Assembly (NCBI RefSeq): GCF_030409845.1
Contig: NZ_JAUFQQ010000005.1
Span: 1,860,001 to 1,924,000 of the forward strand
Direction: 5' to 3'
DNA: 64,000 nucleotides
Source: Flavobacterium branchiarum
GTDB lineage: Bacteria > Bacteroidota > Bacteroidia > Flavobacteriales > Flavobacteriaceae
Shown here: one piece after another, positions 44,305 through 52,889 of the stretch
Layout: every line of letters begins with the position of its first letter
Numbering within the stretch: position 1 is the stretch's first letter
Translations under genes and position numbers: made by a program
Notes under the pieces: model-generated
What the model was told of the DNA's origin: nothing
The model's input: the letters and a program-made list of their open reading frames with translations, nothing else
Database searches by the model: none

Positions 44305-45435
44305 TTAATGATGATCGTGCTCTTCAACAGCCTGACCAATAAATAATGCTGAAAGCAAAGTAAATACATACGCTTGCAAAGCAGCAACCAACATTTCTAA
44401 TACAGTCATGAACAATACGAATGCTCCAGCAACTGGTCCGATAGCAACAGTTTTGAAAATGAAAATCAAAGAAACTAAACTTAAAATGATAATGTGACCA
44501 GCAGTGATGTTTGCGAACAAACGAATCATCAATGCAAATGGTTTAGTAAGCATTCCTATAATCTCTACAGGAATCATAATTGGAGCCAACCACACAGGAA
44601 CTCCTGGCGTGTTGAAAATGTGTCCCCAATAATTTTTGTTTGCACTTAAAGTTGTAATGATAAAAGTAATAAATGCCATTACAAATGTAAAATAGATATT
44701 ACCTGTTAAGTTAGAACTAAAAGGAAAGAATGGAATCAATCCGATAAGGTTATTTATCCAGATAAAGAAAAATATAGTTAAAAGATATGGCATGTATTTA
44801 CCAGATTTTTTTTCTCCAATATTTGGAATTGCAATTTCATCTCTAACATAAGTAACTAGTGGCTCTAAAAATCCAGCTAATCCTTTTGGTGCATTTGGAT
44901 TCTTTTTATATGATCTCGCAACAGAGAAGAATAATAAAAACAAAATTATTACTGACATAAACATTGAAAATACATTCTTTGTTATAGAAAAGTCTAAAGG
45001 TCTTGCATCAAAAGCAAAAGCTCCGTTATCTTTTTCTTCTTTTGTCATTTGCTCAAATTTGTCAGCATAAAAAATTATTTCTTTATAACGAACAACTTTT
45101 TGACCATTGATATCTACAACATGTTCTCCTGCATTGTCATGGTGAAATTTTTCAGATGAAAAAATCTCTAATCCGTTATTTGTCCATAAAATAACAGGCA
45201 AATTAAAAGAAATAGCATGACCATTCCAGTCAGCAATATGAAAATCATGAGCGTCACCAATGTGTGAATTAATTAATTCACTAGCATTAAATTCTCTTTC
45301 TATCTCGTGACCAACACTTTCTCCGTGACCGCTTACTTCTGCTGTATCAACATTAGTTGACGCATAATTTATTGACGAAGTAAATGCTAATAAAGTAACT
45401 AATAAGTACTGAACTGGTTTATTTGAAAATATCAT
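44305..45435 (-). CDS. atpB: ATP synthase a subunit with a His-rich N-terminal extension
   Basis: This 376-residue protein is about 100 longer than the usual AtpB. The core (about 150-376) has the membrane helices and the essential Arg in MIRLFANITAGH. The first 145 residues form an extension. It begins with a signal-like hydrophobic segment (about 8-26) and then a His- and Asp-rich region (HGESVGHEIE, IGDAHDFHIADWNGHAI, EKFHHDNAGEH), probably in the periplasm. This long form is typical of Bacteroidota. The C-terminus also ends EEHDHH. A -7 element lies 40 bases upstream. Confidence 0.95.
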   Translation of the reverse strand: MIFSNKPVQYLLVTLLAFTSSINYASTNVDTAEVSGHGESVGHEIEREFNASELINSHIGDAHDFHIADWNGHAISFNLPVILWTNNGLEIFSSEKFHHDNAGEHVVDINGQKVVRYKEIIFYADKFEQMTKEEKDNGAFAFDARPLDFSITKNVFSMFMSVIILFLLFFSVARSYKKNPNAPKGLAGFLEPLVTYVRDEIAIPNIGEKKSGKYMPYLLTIFFFIWINNLIGLIPFFPFSSNLTGNIYFTFVMAFITFIITTLSANKNYWGHIFNTPGVPVWLAPIMIPVEIIGMLTKPFALMIRLFANITAGHIIILSLVSLIFIFKTVAIGPVAGAFVLFMTVLEMLVAALQAYVFTLLSALFIGQAVEEHDHH

Positions 45436-45475
45436 TATTAAATCTTTATCTAATTTTAGGTTCCAAAAATTTTTT

Positions 45476-45484
45476 GCAAAGGTA
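45476..45484 (-). promoter_or_regulatory. -7 element upstream of atpB
   Basis: TACCTTTGC on the - strand matches TAnnTTTG exactly and lies 40 bases before the atpB start, in the 133-base gap after the AtpI-like gene. No TTG is found at the usual -33 distance. This would be the main promoter of atpB-E-F-H-X-A-G. Confidence 0.5.
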
Positions 45485-45568
45485 CATTTTAAATTGAAAA
45501 TTGAAAATTTATATATATAATTTTTAAAATTACATTTTATTTCATCAATTCCTCTAATAATGAAGTTG

Positions 45569-45952
45569 TTAGCTTTTATTTATTAGACGTACTGTAAAAT
45601 AGGTTTCAAATAGTAAAAATAAAAAATAAGGTATAAAAAAAGCTCCAAGATCAATTATTGGATCTTTTACATGCGCTTTTATTAGCGGAATCAAGAAAAC
45701 AATAGCCGCCATCATTCTTAAAAAACTTGCTCCAAGAAAAGCAAACCCTGTATAAGTTGGGAAAATTTTATGTACATATATTAAAAATAAGTACACTAAA
45801 AAGGTGGCTACAATATTAAATGTATAAATACTCCACGTGGCGTAAAAAAAAATTAATTTATCTGATAATGATTGCATTATAAAATATTGTACAACAAACA
45901 ATACAATCGAAAAAGGAACAAAATACTTCAGGAAATCTACAACTCTATTCAT
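45569..45952 (-). CDS. AtpI-like membrane protein next to ATP synthase
   Basis: This 127-residue protein has four membrane helices (about 10-28, 33-57, 66-90 and 98-122), the layout of AtpI-type proteins, which assist c-ring assembly. Sequence similarity to AtpI is weak to the eye, so the call relies on size, topology and position, 133 bases before atpB. Its start overlaps the stop of the AtpZ-like gene by one base. Confidence 0.7.
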   Translation of the reverse strand: MNRVVDFLKYFVPFSIVLFVVQYFIMQSLSDKLIFFYATWSIYTFNIVATFLVYLFLIYVHKIFPTYTGFAFLGASFLRMMAAIVFLIPLIKAHVKDPIIDLGAFFIPYFLFLLFETYFTVRLINKS

Positions 45953-46179
45953 TATTTATTTAAATTTTTAACTTGTCGGATGACATTATAAAGGGCTAGG
46001 AAAACAGAAAACAAAGACAATATAATTGTCCATAACGAACCTCCATTTGAATACTTTTCATCTAGCCACATACCCAGATAAGAGAATAAAAATATAATTA
46101 CTCCCATCTGTATTGGAATGTTAATAAAAACTAACCATTTATTATTATTTTGGTTTTTATTTGGCTCCTTGTCCGTCAT
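45952..46179 (-). CDS. AtpZ/AtpI family protein
   Basis: This 75-residue protein has a short polar N-terminus and two membrane helices (about 15-38 and 50-68) separated by WLDEKYSNGG, the AtpZ pattern of a two-helix hairpin. AtpZ proteins are thought to aid Mg2+ handling or assembly of F-type ATP synthase. Its start lies inside the bactofilin gene (23-base overlap), and its stop overlaps the next start by one base. Confidence 0.82.
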   Translation of the reverse strand: MTDKEPNKNQNNNKWLVFINIPIQMGVIIFLFSYLGMWLDEKYSNGGSLWTIILSLFSVFLALYNVIRQVKNLNK

Positions 46180-46549
46180 TTATTACATTTTTTAAGTCTG
46201 TTGCCATTATACATGTCGCTGTAAAATCGGCACCTGGCTCTACTGATAATTTGCTTGTCGTTACTTCTCCATTAATTTTTGCGGTTGCTTTTACATTTAA
46301 AAGCTCTGCAACTTTAATTTTCCCTGTGAATTCTCCTTCAATATCGGCATTTTGACAAATGATGTCTCCTTTAACTTTACTTGCTGGACCAAGTACAATT
46401 TTTCCTTTTGAAGTAAAATTGCCTATTAATTCGCCATCTAATCTAAAATCAGCTAGCGATGTAATATCTCCTGTTATGACAGTTCCTTCAACTATTCTAT
46501 TCGTTTTTCCTAAGTGTTCTGTGGTAAATTTGGGTGCTTTATTAAACAT
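46157..46549 (-). CDS. Bactofilin
   Basis: This is a 130-residue bactofilin (polymer-forming cytoskeletal protein). A short N-terminal tail leads into repeated strands of the beta helix: RIVEGTVITGDITSLADFRLDGELIGN, GKIVLGPASKVKGDIICQNADIEGEFTGKI and KVEL-like turns. Bactofilins form filaments without nucleotide and affect cell shape and envelope organisation. The gene is 2 bases after sprE and overlaps the AtpZ-like gene by 23 bases, tying gliding, cytoskeleton and ATP synthase genes into one run. Confidence 0.9.
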   Translation of the reverse strand: MFNKAPKFTTEHLGKTNRIVEGTVITGDITSLADFRLDGELIGNFTSKGKIVLGPASKVKGDIICQNADIEGEFTGKIKVAELLNVKATAKINGEVTTSKLSVEPGADFTATCIMATDLKNVINDGQGAK

Positions 46550-46551
46550 GT

Positions 46552-49167
46552 TTAAGGTGTTTTAGGAGCTAAATACGCTTCTAAATTTTTATTAATTTGT
46601 ACTATACTATAATTGTCACTTGATATTATTACTGCTGGATATTCTACTAAATTATACTTTTTATTTTCCTTTAATACTTTGGCAACATCATTTGCATATG
46701 TTTCTGATTTTATACCGTGGATGGTTACAAATCCAGAATCCAAATCATATTTATCAAATGAATAAGTTAGCTTTTGGAAATTCTCATCAACTAAGAATTT
46801 TTTGATAATATCCTCAATTGTTTTTCTTGCTTTCTCATCTTGAATCCCAATTTTATACAATATTTTCCAATTCTTGTTATCTGTCGTTGTAAAAACTCGT
46901 TTCTCTAAATAAGGAATCTGATTAACTAAAACATCTTGTGCTTTTTTTCCTTCTTCACTATTAGGATAGTTTTCTGCAACATTTTCGATAGCTTTTTTAT
47001 ACGCGACCAATCCTTTTGCCTTTCCTAACGTATTGGCTTTTAGTAATTCAAATTTAGATACAATTTCATCTCCCGAGTACTGATTAATTAGTTCATCAAT
47101 ATTATTTAGAACTTCGGCATATTTTTCTTCTTGGAATAATTTGTACCACTTTTGATATTCCCTCTCCGGTGCTTTAACTCCTGCTCCCTCGTCTAAACCA
47201 TTATTATTTATGATTTGAGCATAACGCGAATTTGGATAACGTGAAGTTATATCCAGTTTCATCACAACTGCTTTTGCTGGATTTATTATCTCATATATTT
47301 TATACAAATTATACATCGATGGCAAAATCAGTTTCTCTTCAGGATTATTCTTCAATAATTGCTCTAACTTATTACTAGCCAATTCATATTCTTTGAATTT
47401 CTCTTTATAAATAAGACCCAATTGATAGTAAGAAAAATTGCGTTCCTGAACAATGCTGTCTATCACTTTTTTGTCTTTGGGAAGTTGTTTCAAATAAAAA
47501 TCTGTAGTATATTTTTCAACTATTACATCTGTTTTAATTGAGTCATTTTCAACAACAGTTGTTGATTTATCATCAGAGTTTGTATTTGACTTACTCGCTG
47601 GTAACCTCCAGTTGCTGTTTAGCTCTCTATTTCCCCAGAGTTTTTTAAACTGTAATTTTCCATAAGCCACTGTTGATGGGTTATAAAAATAAAAAACACT
47701 TGCAACTGCATTTCCTGTTGGTGGACTTGGAATTCCACTTTTTTCAGGATTACCTGGTAAAGCTCCTTTTGCAGTTATTGTTTCTAAGCCACCTCCGTTT
47801 GTGTTACGTTCGATATTGGCAATCTTCTCTTTTTGTTTTTCTTCGAGGATACGTTTTGCTTCATCAGCAGTTTTTAGCTTAGCAATATATGCACCAAAAT
47901 AGTTTACTCTAGCGGAGTCCGAAAGTCCTACAATATGTATAATACTATCATTACGTTGTGCAATACCTTCATATTTTATAACATCGTCTAAATTTTTTCG
48001 AGTTTTCTGGATGTAAACATACTCTCTAGTTTTAGGATCCATTTTTACCAAAGTACTATCATAATACTTTGCTGCCAATGTATAACTTGCTTTTTTAAAG
48101 TACATATTCCCAATATTTCGGTAAGCAGAAGCAACCAAATAAGGATCTTTAGATTTTCTTTTTAAAGAAGAATTATAAAACTCTAATGCTGCTTTTTCGT
48201 CTTTATTTTTATCAAAAAAGACTCCCATCTCATAAAAAATTACGTCTAAAAATGGTCTGTTTTCTCTGTCTTTAACTAATTTATTATATGTTTTGATGAA
48301 AAGCTCATTATCTCCATATTCATAATCAAATAACTGAGCCTTTTTCGCGTAAGCGTGAATTACATACTTTCGCTCTGCTCTTCTGTTCATATCAATAACT
48401 GATTGATAAAAATAAAGTGCACTATCTCTCTTATTTGTTTCCTGATACAACTGGCCTAAAATAAAACGGTATCTAGATCTTTCGGGATTTCTTTTCGTAA
48501 ACTCTTCTGCAATTTTAAGTTTTGTAATTGCACTATCTTTTTGCTCCAAATTAATAAAAGCTTCTGCTAACAAAGCGTTTGCATTTGAATAAACTTGCTC
48601 TTTTAATGCAACGCCTTTGATTAATTTATGGATGTTTTTAATAACCAACTCATCATTACCTAAACGCATATTGGTTTTTTCACGCCAAATTCTTGCGGTA
48701 TTGATGTTGCTACTTGTTGGGTATTTATATAATATGTAATTGAATGCTTCTAAAGCCGGTAAGAATCTCTGATCGTAATATCGAGCCTGACCAAGCATTA
48801 AATATGCTTCGTCAATCTGACTATTTTTTTCTCGTCCCCCAATGTTCATCGAGTGTTTTTGGATGGCTTTTGTTGCTTTTGTCTCTGCAAGTTGAAAATC
48901 TGGATTCTTAGTTTTCGCTTCATCCGAATTACCTTCATCAATTTGCATTCTTTCGACAGGCAATAATTTCCAGAAATTATCGGTATAATTAGCTTCTATC
49001 GCTTTCATACCTTTATCAAAACCTAATTGTCCGTTATACAAAATATTATACTTTGTACTCAAAGCATGAGAATTTCTTGCCAAAAATGTATCTCTTTTTG
49101 TAGAACAAGCTATCAAAAGGGAGATAAATGAGAACAGAAAAATGTATTTAAATAGATTGTTTTTCAA
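46552..49167 (-). CDS. sprE: Type IX secretion/gliding lipoprotein SprE (PorW)
   Basis: This 871-residue lipoprotein (Cys21 in SLLIAC) has many TPR units between about residues 100 and 400, such as IDEAYLMLGQARYYDQRFLPALEAF and ASAYRNIGNMYFKKASYTLAA, then a less ordered middle and further helices. Length, lipobox and the opening STKRDTFLARNSHALSTKYNILYNG fit SprE of Flavobacterium and PorW of Porphyromonas, a part of the type IX secretion machine and of gliding. The start is a TTG, as no ATG is available before the signal peptide. Bactofilin follows after 2 bases. Confidence 0.88.
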   Translation of the reverse strand: MKNNLFKYIFLFSFISLLIACSTKRDTFLARNSHALSTKYNILYNGQLGFDKGMKAIEANYTDNFWKLLPVERMQIDEGNSDEAKTKNPDFQLAETKATKAIQKHSMNIGGREKNSQIDEAYLMLGQARYYDQRFLPALEAFNYILYKYPTSSNINTARIWREKTNMRLGNDELVIKNIHKLIKGVALKEQVYSNANALLAEAFINLEQKDSAITKLKIAEEFTKRNPERSRYRFILGQLYQETNKRDSALYFYQSVIDMNRRAERKYVIHAYAKKAQLFDYEYGDNELFIKTYNKLVKDRENRPFLDVIFYEMGVFFDKNKDEKAALEFYNSSLKRKSKDPYLVASAYRNIGNMYFKKASYTLAAKYYDSTLVKMDPKTREYVYIQKTRKNLDDVIKYEGIAQRNDSIIHIVGLSDSARVNYFGAYIAKLKTADEAKRILEEKQKEKIANIERNTNGGGLETITAKGALPGNPEKSGIPSPPTGNAVASVFYFYNPSTVAYGKLQFKKLWGNRELNSNWRLPASKSNTNSDDKSTTVVENDSIKTDVIVEKYTTDFYLKQLPKDKKVIDSIVQERNFSYYQLGLIYKEKFKEYELASNKLEQLLKNNPEEKLILPSMYNLYKIYEIINPAKAVVMKLDITSRYPNSRYAQIINNNGLDEGAGVKAPEREYQKWYKLFQEEKYAEVLNNIDELINQYSGDEIVSKFELLKANTLGKAKGLVAYKKAIENVAENYPNSEEGKKAQDVLVNQIPYLEKRVFTTTDNKNWKILYKIGIQDEKARKTIEDIIKKFLVDENFQKLTYSFDKYDLDSGFVTIHGIKSETYANDVAKVLKENKKYNLVEYPAVIISSDNYSIVQINKNLEAYLAPKTP

Positions 49168-49254
49168 TGGGAAACACTTTTAACATTTAACATCTAAAAA
49201 AGTTTTTTAGTATAATGACTGGTAAAAATACGCTTCTTTTTGACATAATTATAT

Positions 49255-49950
49255 TTAAACGGCAAAAAACGCCTCGAGTTCTTGAAGTGTTTCTCTTGAA
49301 GTTTGAATGTCTTTTACAATTTCACCTTTATTTAAGGCAACTATTCTATCGCAAACTTCAACTGTATGTTGTAAATCATGGCTGGAAACTAAAACGGTAA
49401 CATTCGGATTATCAGCAAGTTCTTTGATTATTTTTTTTAATCTACTTACTGTTGTTGGATCTAAATTGGCAAAAGGCTCGTCTAAAACAACTACTTCAGG
49501 ATCACCAATAAGTGTAGCTATAATTCCTACTTTTTTTTGATTTCCCTTTGACAAATCACGTAGGTATTTTTTATTATTTAGAATTTCGCCATTAAAAAAT
49601 TCTGCATGTTTTGAAAGCAACGCATCAACATCGGCTTTATTTTGACCACGTAAATCTCCTACAAAATAAAAATATTCTTCAGGGGTTAAATAGCCTATCA
49701 AGAAATTCTCATCTAAGAAAGAACCGGTAAAAGATTTCCATGCCTCATCATTGTTTACTTGTATGCCATTATTAATTATATTTCCTGTAGATGGCTGAAT
49801 CAAATCTAATAGTAAACTAAAAAAAGTAGTCTTTCCTGCTCCATTATTTCCTACCAATCCAAAACTTTGTCCTTTAGGTATTTCAAGAGATTCTATTTTT
49901 AAAACTGTAGTCTCTTTATATATTTTTGAAAGTTGATTTACTTGTATCAT
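49255..49950 (-). CDS. ABC transporter ATP-binding protein (DUF5687 partner)
   Basis: This 231-residue ATPase has Walker A GNNGAGKTT (34-42), signature LSKGNQKKVG, Walker B VVVLDEPFANLDP and switch His in SSHDLQH. It lies 72 bases after the DUF5687 permease-like gene on the same strand. The two probably form one ABC exporter. The gene ends 87 bases before sprE, whose upstream region shows no clear promoter, so part of the sprE transcripts might come from here. Confidence 0.92.
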   Translation of the reverse strand: MIQVNQLSKIYKETTVLKIESLEIPKGQSFGLVGNNGAGKTTFFSLLLDLIQPSTGNIINNGIQVNNDEAWKSFTGSFLDENFLIGYLTPEEYFYFVGDLRGQNKADVDALLSKHAEFFNGEILNNKKYLRDLSKGNQKKVGIIATLIGDPEVVVLDEPFANLDPTTVSRLKKIIKELADNPNVTVLVSSHDLQHTVEVCDRIVALNKGEIVKDIQTSRETLQELEAFFAV

Positions 49951-50022
49951 AATAATTTTAAATATTTGAATTTCGATTTAAGTTAAAAATCTACCGTTCG
50001 TTTTTTGATTATTGTTAGTTAG

Positions 50023-51492
50023 TTATCCTTTTTGTTTATAAGCACTTATGGTTTTATACTTTTCGATTTTGTATCTTTTTTCGATTAATAAAAAAACCTT
50101 GTCTTTAAATACAAAACCTATTATCCCTGCCAAAGCAACCAATGCTAACCCGATATTAGGATTTCCGAGAGAAAAACCAATCCAATACAATCCTAATGGT
50201 AATAGTAATTTAGGCAAGGTAAGTAGCATAGCATTAACATTAAACGCTTTTTTATCTCCAAAAGCACCGCTGGTAGAAGTTAAATCTATTGGAGTCTTGG
50301 TAAATGCGCCCCCTAGAAGGACTAGGTGAGAATTGACTCCGATGTTATAAATTGCTCCAACTACAATTGTAAGATACACTTGCCAACCAAAATAAAGATA
50401 AAATGAAGCTAGTATCGTCGAAACTATAGTTGCGATAACTATCAACCACCATTTGGATGTGATATATCCTTTATATGGAATATTTTGTGTCATCATAAAT
50501 TGGTAATATGAACTATCCCAGCTTGGTACAAACTGTCCGAAAGTAAAAAGAAAACCACCTGAAACAAAAATACCTGCAAAAATGTGCATTACAGGACTGT
50601 TATAGGATTCAACCCCGCCTGAGAAAAATAATAAACCATAGAACAAGAAAAGAACGCTCATCATAATGGTCATCTTTGATCTTTTATTTCTCTTGATAAG
50701 TTTAATATCATTTTTAAGAAAAGTTCCTAATGTACCAAATTGATTTAACCACGTTAAATCTTCAGTTTTAGCAATATCATGTTTACTAGATAGTCCTGCA
50801 TCAAGATATAAATTGCTCTTAAAATAATTGAAAGTCATATAGTATAGCCCTATCAAAAACAAAACTGGTACAAGAAAAAGTCCTTTAATTGTATATAATC
50901 CATCAAAAAATAAAGCACTATAATTTGTAATATCAAAAAAACCATAATATTGTAATCCTCCTAAAAGAGCAATTAAACCAAGGAATACAATAAATAATTT
51001 ATCAATATTACTCAGTAAAATATTCAAGAAGTTATTGATATAAATTAATGCTATAATCGCTAAATGCCAAAAGAGTACGCCTAAAATATCATATCCCTCT
51101 ACTAGTAATACTACTGTAAAAGGAAGGAAGAAGAAAGCATGGATAATATTAAAAAATGATAAGGCCGTTTTACCTAGTGAAAAATGAACTATCGTTTTCT
51201 TTTGGATTTTTAGTGTTAATAAGGGTCTTATGTTAAGTACTGGAATAGCTTGCATTATTAGTCTAATAGCCAAATCGAACAAAAAGTAATAAACTAAGAA
51301 CTTATTAATACTTAGTAAAGGATCTAGATTCATTTTTTTAAGAATATAAAATGCTCCAGCTCCAGCTACTATAAAAACAAGTGAAAAATAAACTACCAGA
51401 AAGCCTATTAAAATTTTCAATGCTACATTAGTACCAAAAGAAGCCGACCTAGAAAAAGCTTTCCATTCGAGATAAATAAATTTTTTAATCAT
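50023..51492 (-). CDS. DUF5687 membrane protein, probable ABC permease
   Basis: This 489-residue protein starts MIKKFIYLEWKAFSRSASFGTN and has about eleven membrane helices in two blocks, split by a cytoplasmic part around residues 235-275 (DIAKTEDLTWLNQFGTLGTFLKNDIKLIKRNKRSKM). This fits DUF5687, a Bacteroidota family found with an ABC ATPase. The partner ATPase gene follows. Substrate unknown. It is divergent from the reductase gene at 51619. Confidence 0.83.
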   Translation of the reverse strand: MIKKFIYLEWKAFSRSASFGTNVALKILIGFLVVYFSLVFIVAGAGAFYILKKMNLDPLLSINKFLVYYFLFDLAIRLIMQAIPVLNIRPLLTLKIQKKTIVHFSLGKTALSFFNIIHAFFFLPFTVVLLVEGYDILGVLFWHLAIIALIYINNFLNILLSNIDKLFIVFLGLIALLGGLQYYGFFDITNYSALFFDGLYTIKGLFLVPVLFLIGLYYMTFNYFKSNLYLDAGLSSKHDIAKTEDLTWLNQFGTLGTFLKNDIKLIKRNKRSKMTIMMSVLFLFYGLLFFSGGVESYNSPVMHIFAGIFVSGGFLFTFGQFVPSWDSSYYQFMMTQNIPYKGYITSKWWLIVIATIVSTILASFYLYFGWQVYLTIVVGAIYNIGVNSHLVLLGGAFTKTPIDLTSTSGAFGDKKAFNVNAMLLTLPKLLLPLGLYWIGFSLGNPNIGLALVALAGIIGFVFKDKVFLLIEKRYKIEKYKTISAYKQKG

Positions 51493-51595
51493 TTTTTGTT
51501 TGGTTTAGTCAGTCAATAAGTTTGTAAATGTAAGAAAACGTTACATACAAAATAAAATATTGCTTTTAAATACCAATCATTTAATAGCGGTTTGC

Positions 51596-51604
51596 TATTT
51601 TTGC
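51596..51604 (+). promoter_or_regulatory. -7 element of the ferredoxin-type reductase gene
   Basis: TATTTTTGC fits TAnnTTTG and is followed by seven A, the same layout as before dus. The ATG at 51619 is 14 bases further on, so an upstream in-frame start at 51592 would overlap the promoter and is unlikely. No good -33 TTG is seen. Confidence 0.5.
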
Positions 51605-51618
51605 AAAAAAATAATATC

Positions 51619-52671
51619 ATGCCTTCATTCCTAAAACTAATAATAAAAGAAGTAAAACGTGAAACTGCTTCGGCTGTTTCAATACTTTTTAATGTTCCTG
51701 AAGAACTAAAGTCGAACTATACTTTTGTTGCAGGACAATATATCAATTTACGATTAACTCTAGATAATAAAGAACTTCGTCGTGCTTATTCTATTTGTTC
51801 TTCACCTGAAAGTGGTGAGTTACGTATTGCTGTAAAAGCAGTAAAAAATGGTGTCTTTTCACAATTTGCAACTACAAAACTAAAAGCTGGAGATGTTCTT
51901 GAAGTAGGTAAACCAGAAGGTAAATTTACATTTGAACCTGATCCTGAAAGACAAAAAAACTATGCAGCGTTTGTTGCTGGAAGCGGAATAACTCCTGTTC
52001 TTTCTATCTTAAAATCAGTTTTAAAAAGTGAACCAAAAAGCTCATTTGTATTGGTTTATGGAAACAAAACTCCTGAGGATACCATTTTTTATCAAGAATT
52101 ACACGATCTACAATTACAATATGTTGGACGTTTATTTGTTCATTATGTTTTTAGTCAAGCTAAAGTAGAAAATGCTCTATTTGGTCGAATAGATAAATCG
52201 GCAGTAAATTATGTATTGAATAACAAACACAAAGAATTACAATTTGATAAATTCTATTTGTGTGGTCCTGAAGAAATGATTAATACCGTTTCAGATATTT
52301 TAAAAGAGAAAAATGTAAAAGAATCTGCTATAAAATTTGAGCTTTTTACTTCTTCTACTCAAGAAAATAAAATCGATACTTCATTAGAAGGACATTCTAA
52401 AATTACTGTTCTTGTTGATGATGAGGAAGTTTCTTTTGAAATGTCACAAAAACAAACTATTCTAGATGCAGCACTAAAACAAGGAATTGATGCTCCTTAT
52501 TCTTGCCAAGGCGGAATCTGTAGCAGCTGTCTTGCGCGTGTAACTTCTGGTTCTGCTGAGATGAAAAAGAACTCAATTTTAACTGATAAAGAGATTGCAG
52601 ACGGATTAATTCTTACTTGTCAAGCACATCCAACATCTGAGTCTATTTATGTAGATTACGATGATGTTTAG
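51619..52671 (+). CDS. PaaE-type NAD(P)H oxidoreductase with 2Fe-2S domain
   Basis: This 350-residue electron-transfer protein has three domains: an FAD-binding barrel (about 1-100) with RRAYSICSSP, an NAD(P) domain (about 105-230) with GSGITPVLSILK and a late YLCGPEEMI, and a C-terminal plant-type ferredoxin domain (about 260-350) with Cys in SCQGGICSSCLA and a fourth in LTCQAHP. The order equals PaaE and related reductases that feed electrons to oxygenases. The partner oxygenase is not in the neighbourhood. The gene ends at a strong hairpin (52703-52735). Confidence 0.92.
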   Translation: MPSFLKLIIKEVKRETASAVSILFNVPEELKSNYTFVAGQYINLRLTLDNKELRRAYSICSSPESGELRIAVKAVKNGVFSQFATTKLKAGDVLEVGKPEGKFTFEPDPERQKNYAAFVAGSGITPVLSILKSVLKSEPKSSFVLVYGNKTPEDTIFYQELHDLQLQYVGRLFVHYVFSQAKVENALFGRIDKSAVNYVLNNKHKELQFDKFYLCGPEEMINTVSDILKEKNVKESAIKFELFTSSTQENKIDTSLEGHSKITVLVDDEEVSFEMSQKQTILDAALKQGIDAPYSCQGGICSSCLARVTSGSAEMKKNSILTDKEIADGLILTCQAHPTSESIYVDYDDV

Positions 52672-52702
52672 TCGCAGTATTCAGTTTTAAGTTAACAGTT
52701 AT

Positions 52703-52735
52703 AAAAAAAGATTTTGCAAAGCAAAATCTTTTTTT
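52703..52735. terminator. Bidirectional terminator after the reductase gene
   Basis: AAAAAAAGATTTTGC and GCAAAATCTTTTTTT form a perfect 15-bp stem around AAA. The A- and T-runs at the ends of the stem make it work on both strands, so it can also end the GT9 transcript after it crosses the 7-bp array. Confidence 0.92.
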
Positions 52736-52744
52736 ATATAAGAC

Positions 52745-52889
52745 AAACTGTAAACTGTAAACTGTAAACTGTAAACTGTAAACTGTAAACTGTAAACTGT
52801 AAACTGTAAACTGTAAACTGTAAACTGTAAACTGTAAACTGTAAACTGTAAACTGTAAACTGTAAACTGTAAACTGTAAACTGTAAACT
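52745..52889. repeat. Perfect 7-bp tandem repeat (AAACTGT), about 20.7 copies
   Basis: AAACTGT is repeated without a mismatch over 145 bases and stops exactly at the TAA of the GT9 gene (52889-52891, - strand). The array lies between two convergent genes, after the terminator of the reductase gene. On the - strand it would be the 3' untranslated part of the GT9 mRNA. One frame of it has a stop in every unit. Copy number probably varies between strains by slippage. Confidence 0.97.

Noticed and set aside
46620..46805. + strand frame opposite sprE
   Set aside because: Antisense shadow of a well-supported lipoprotein gene.
52745..52889. Phase-variation tract controlling the GT9 reading frame
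   Set aside because: The array lies after the stop codon, so copy changes do not shift the frame of GT9.
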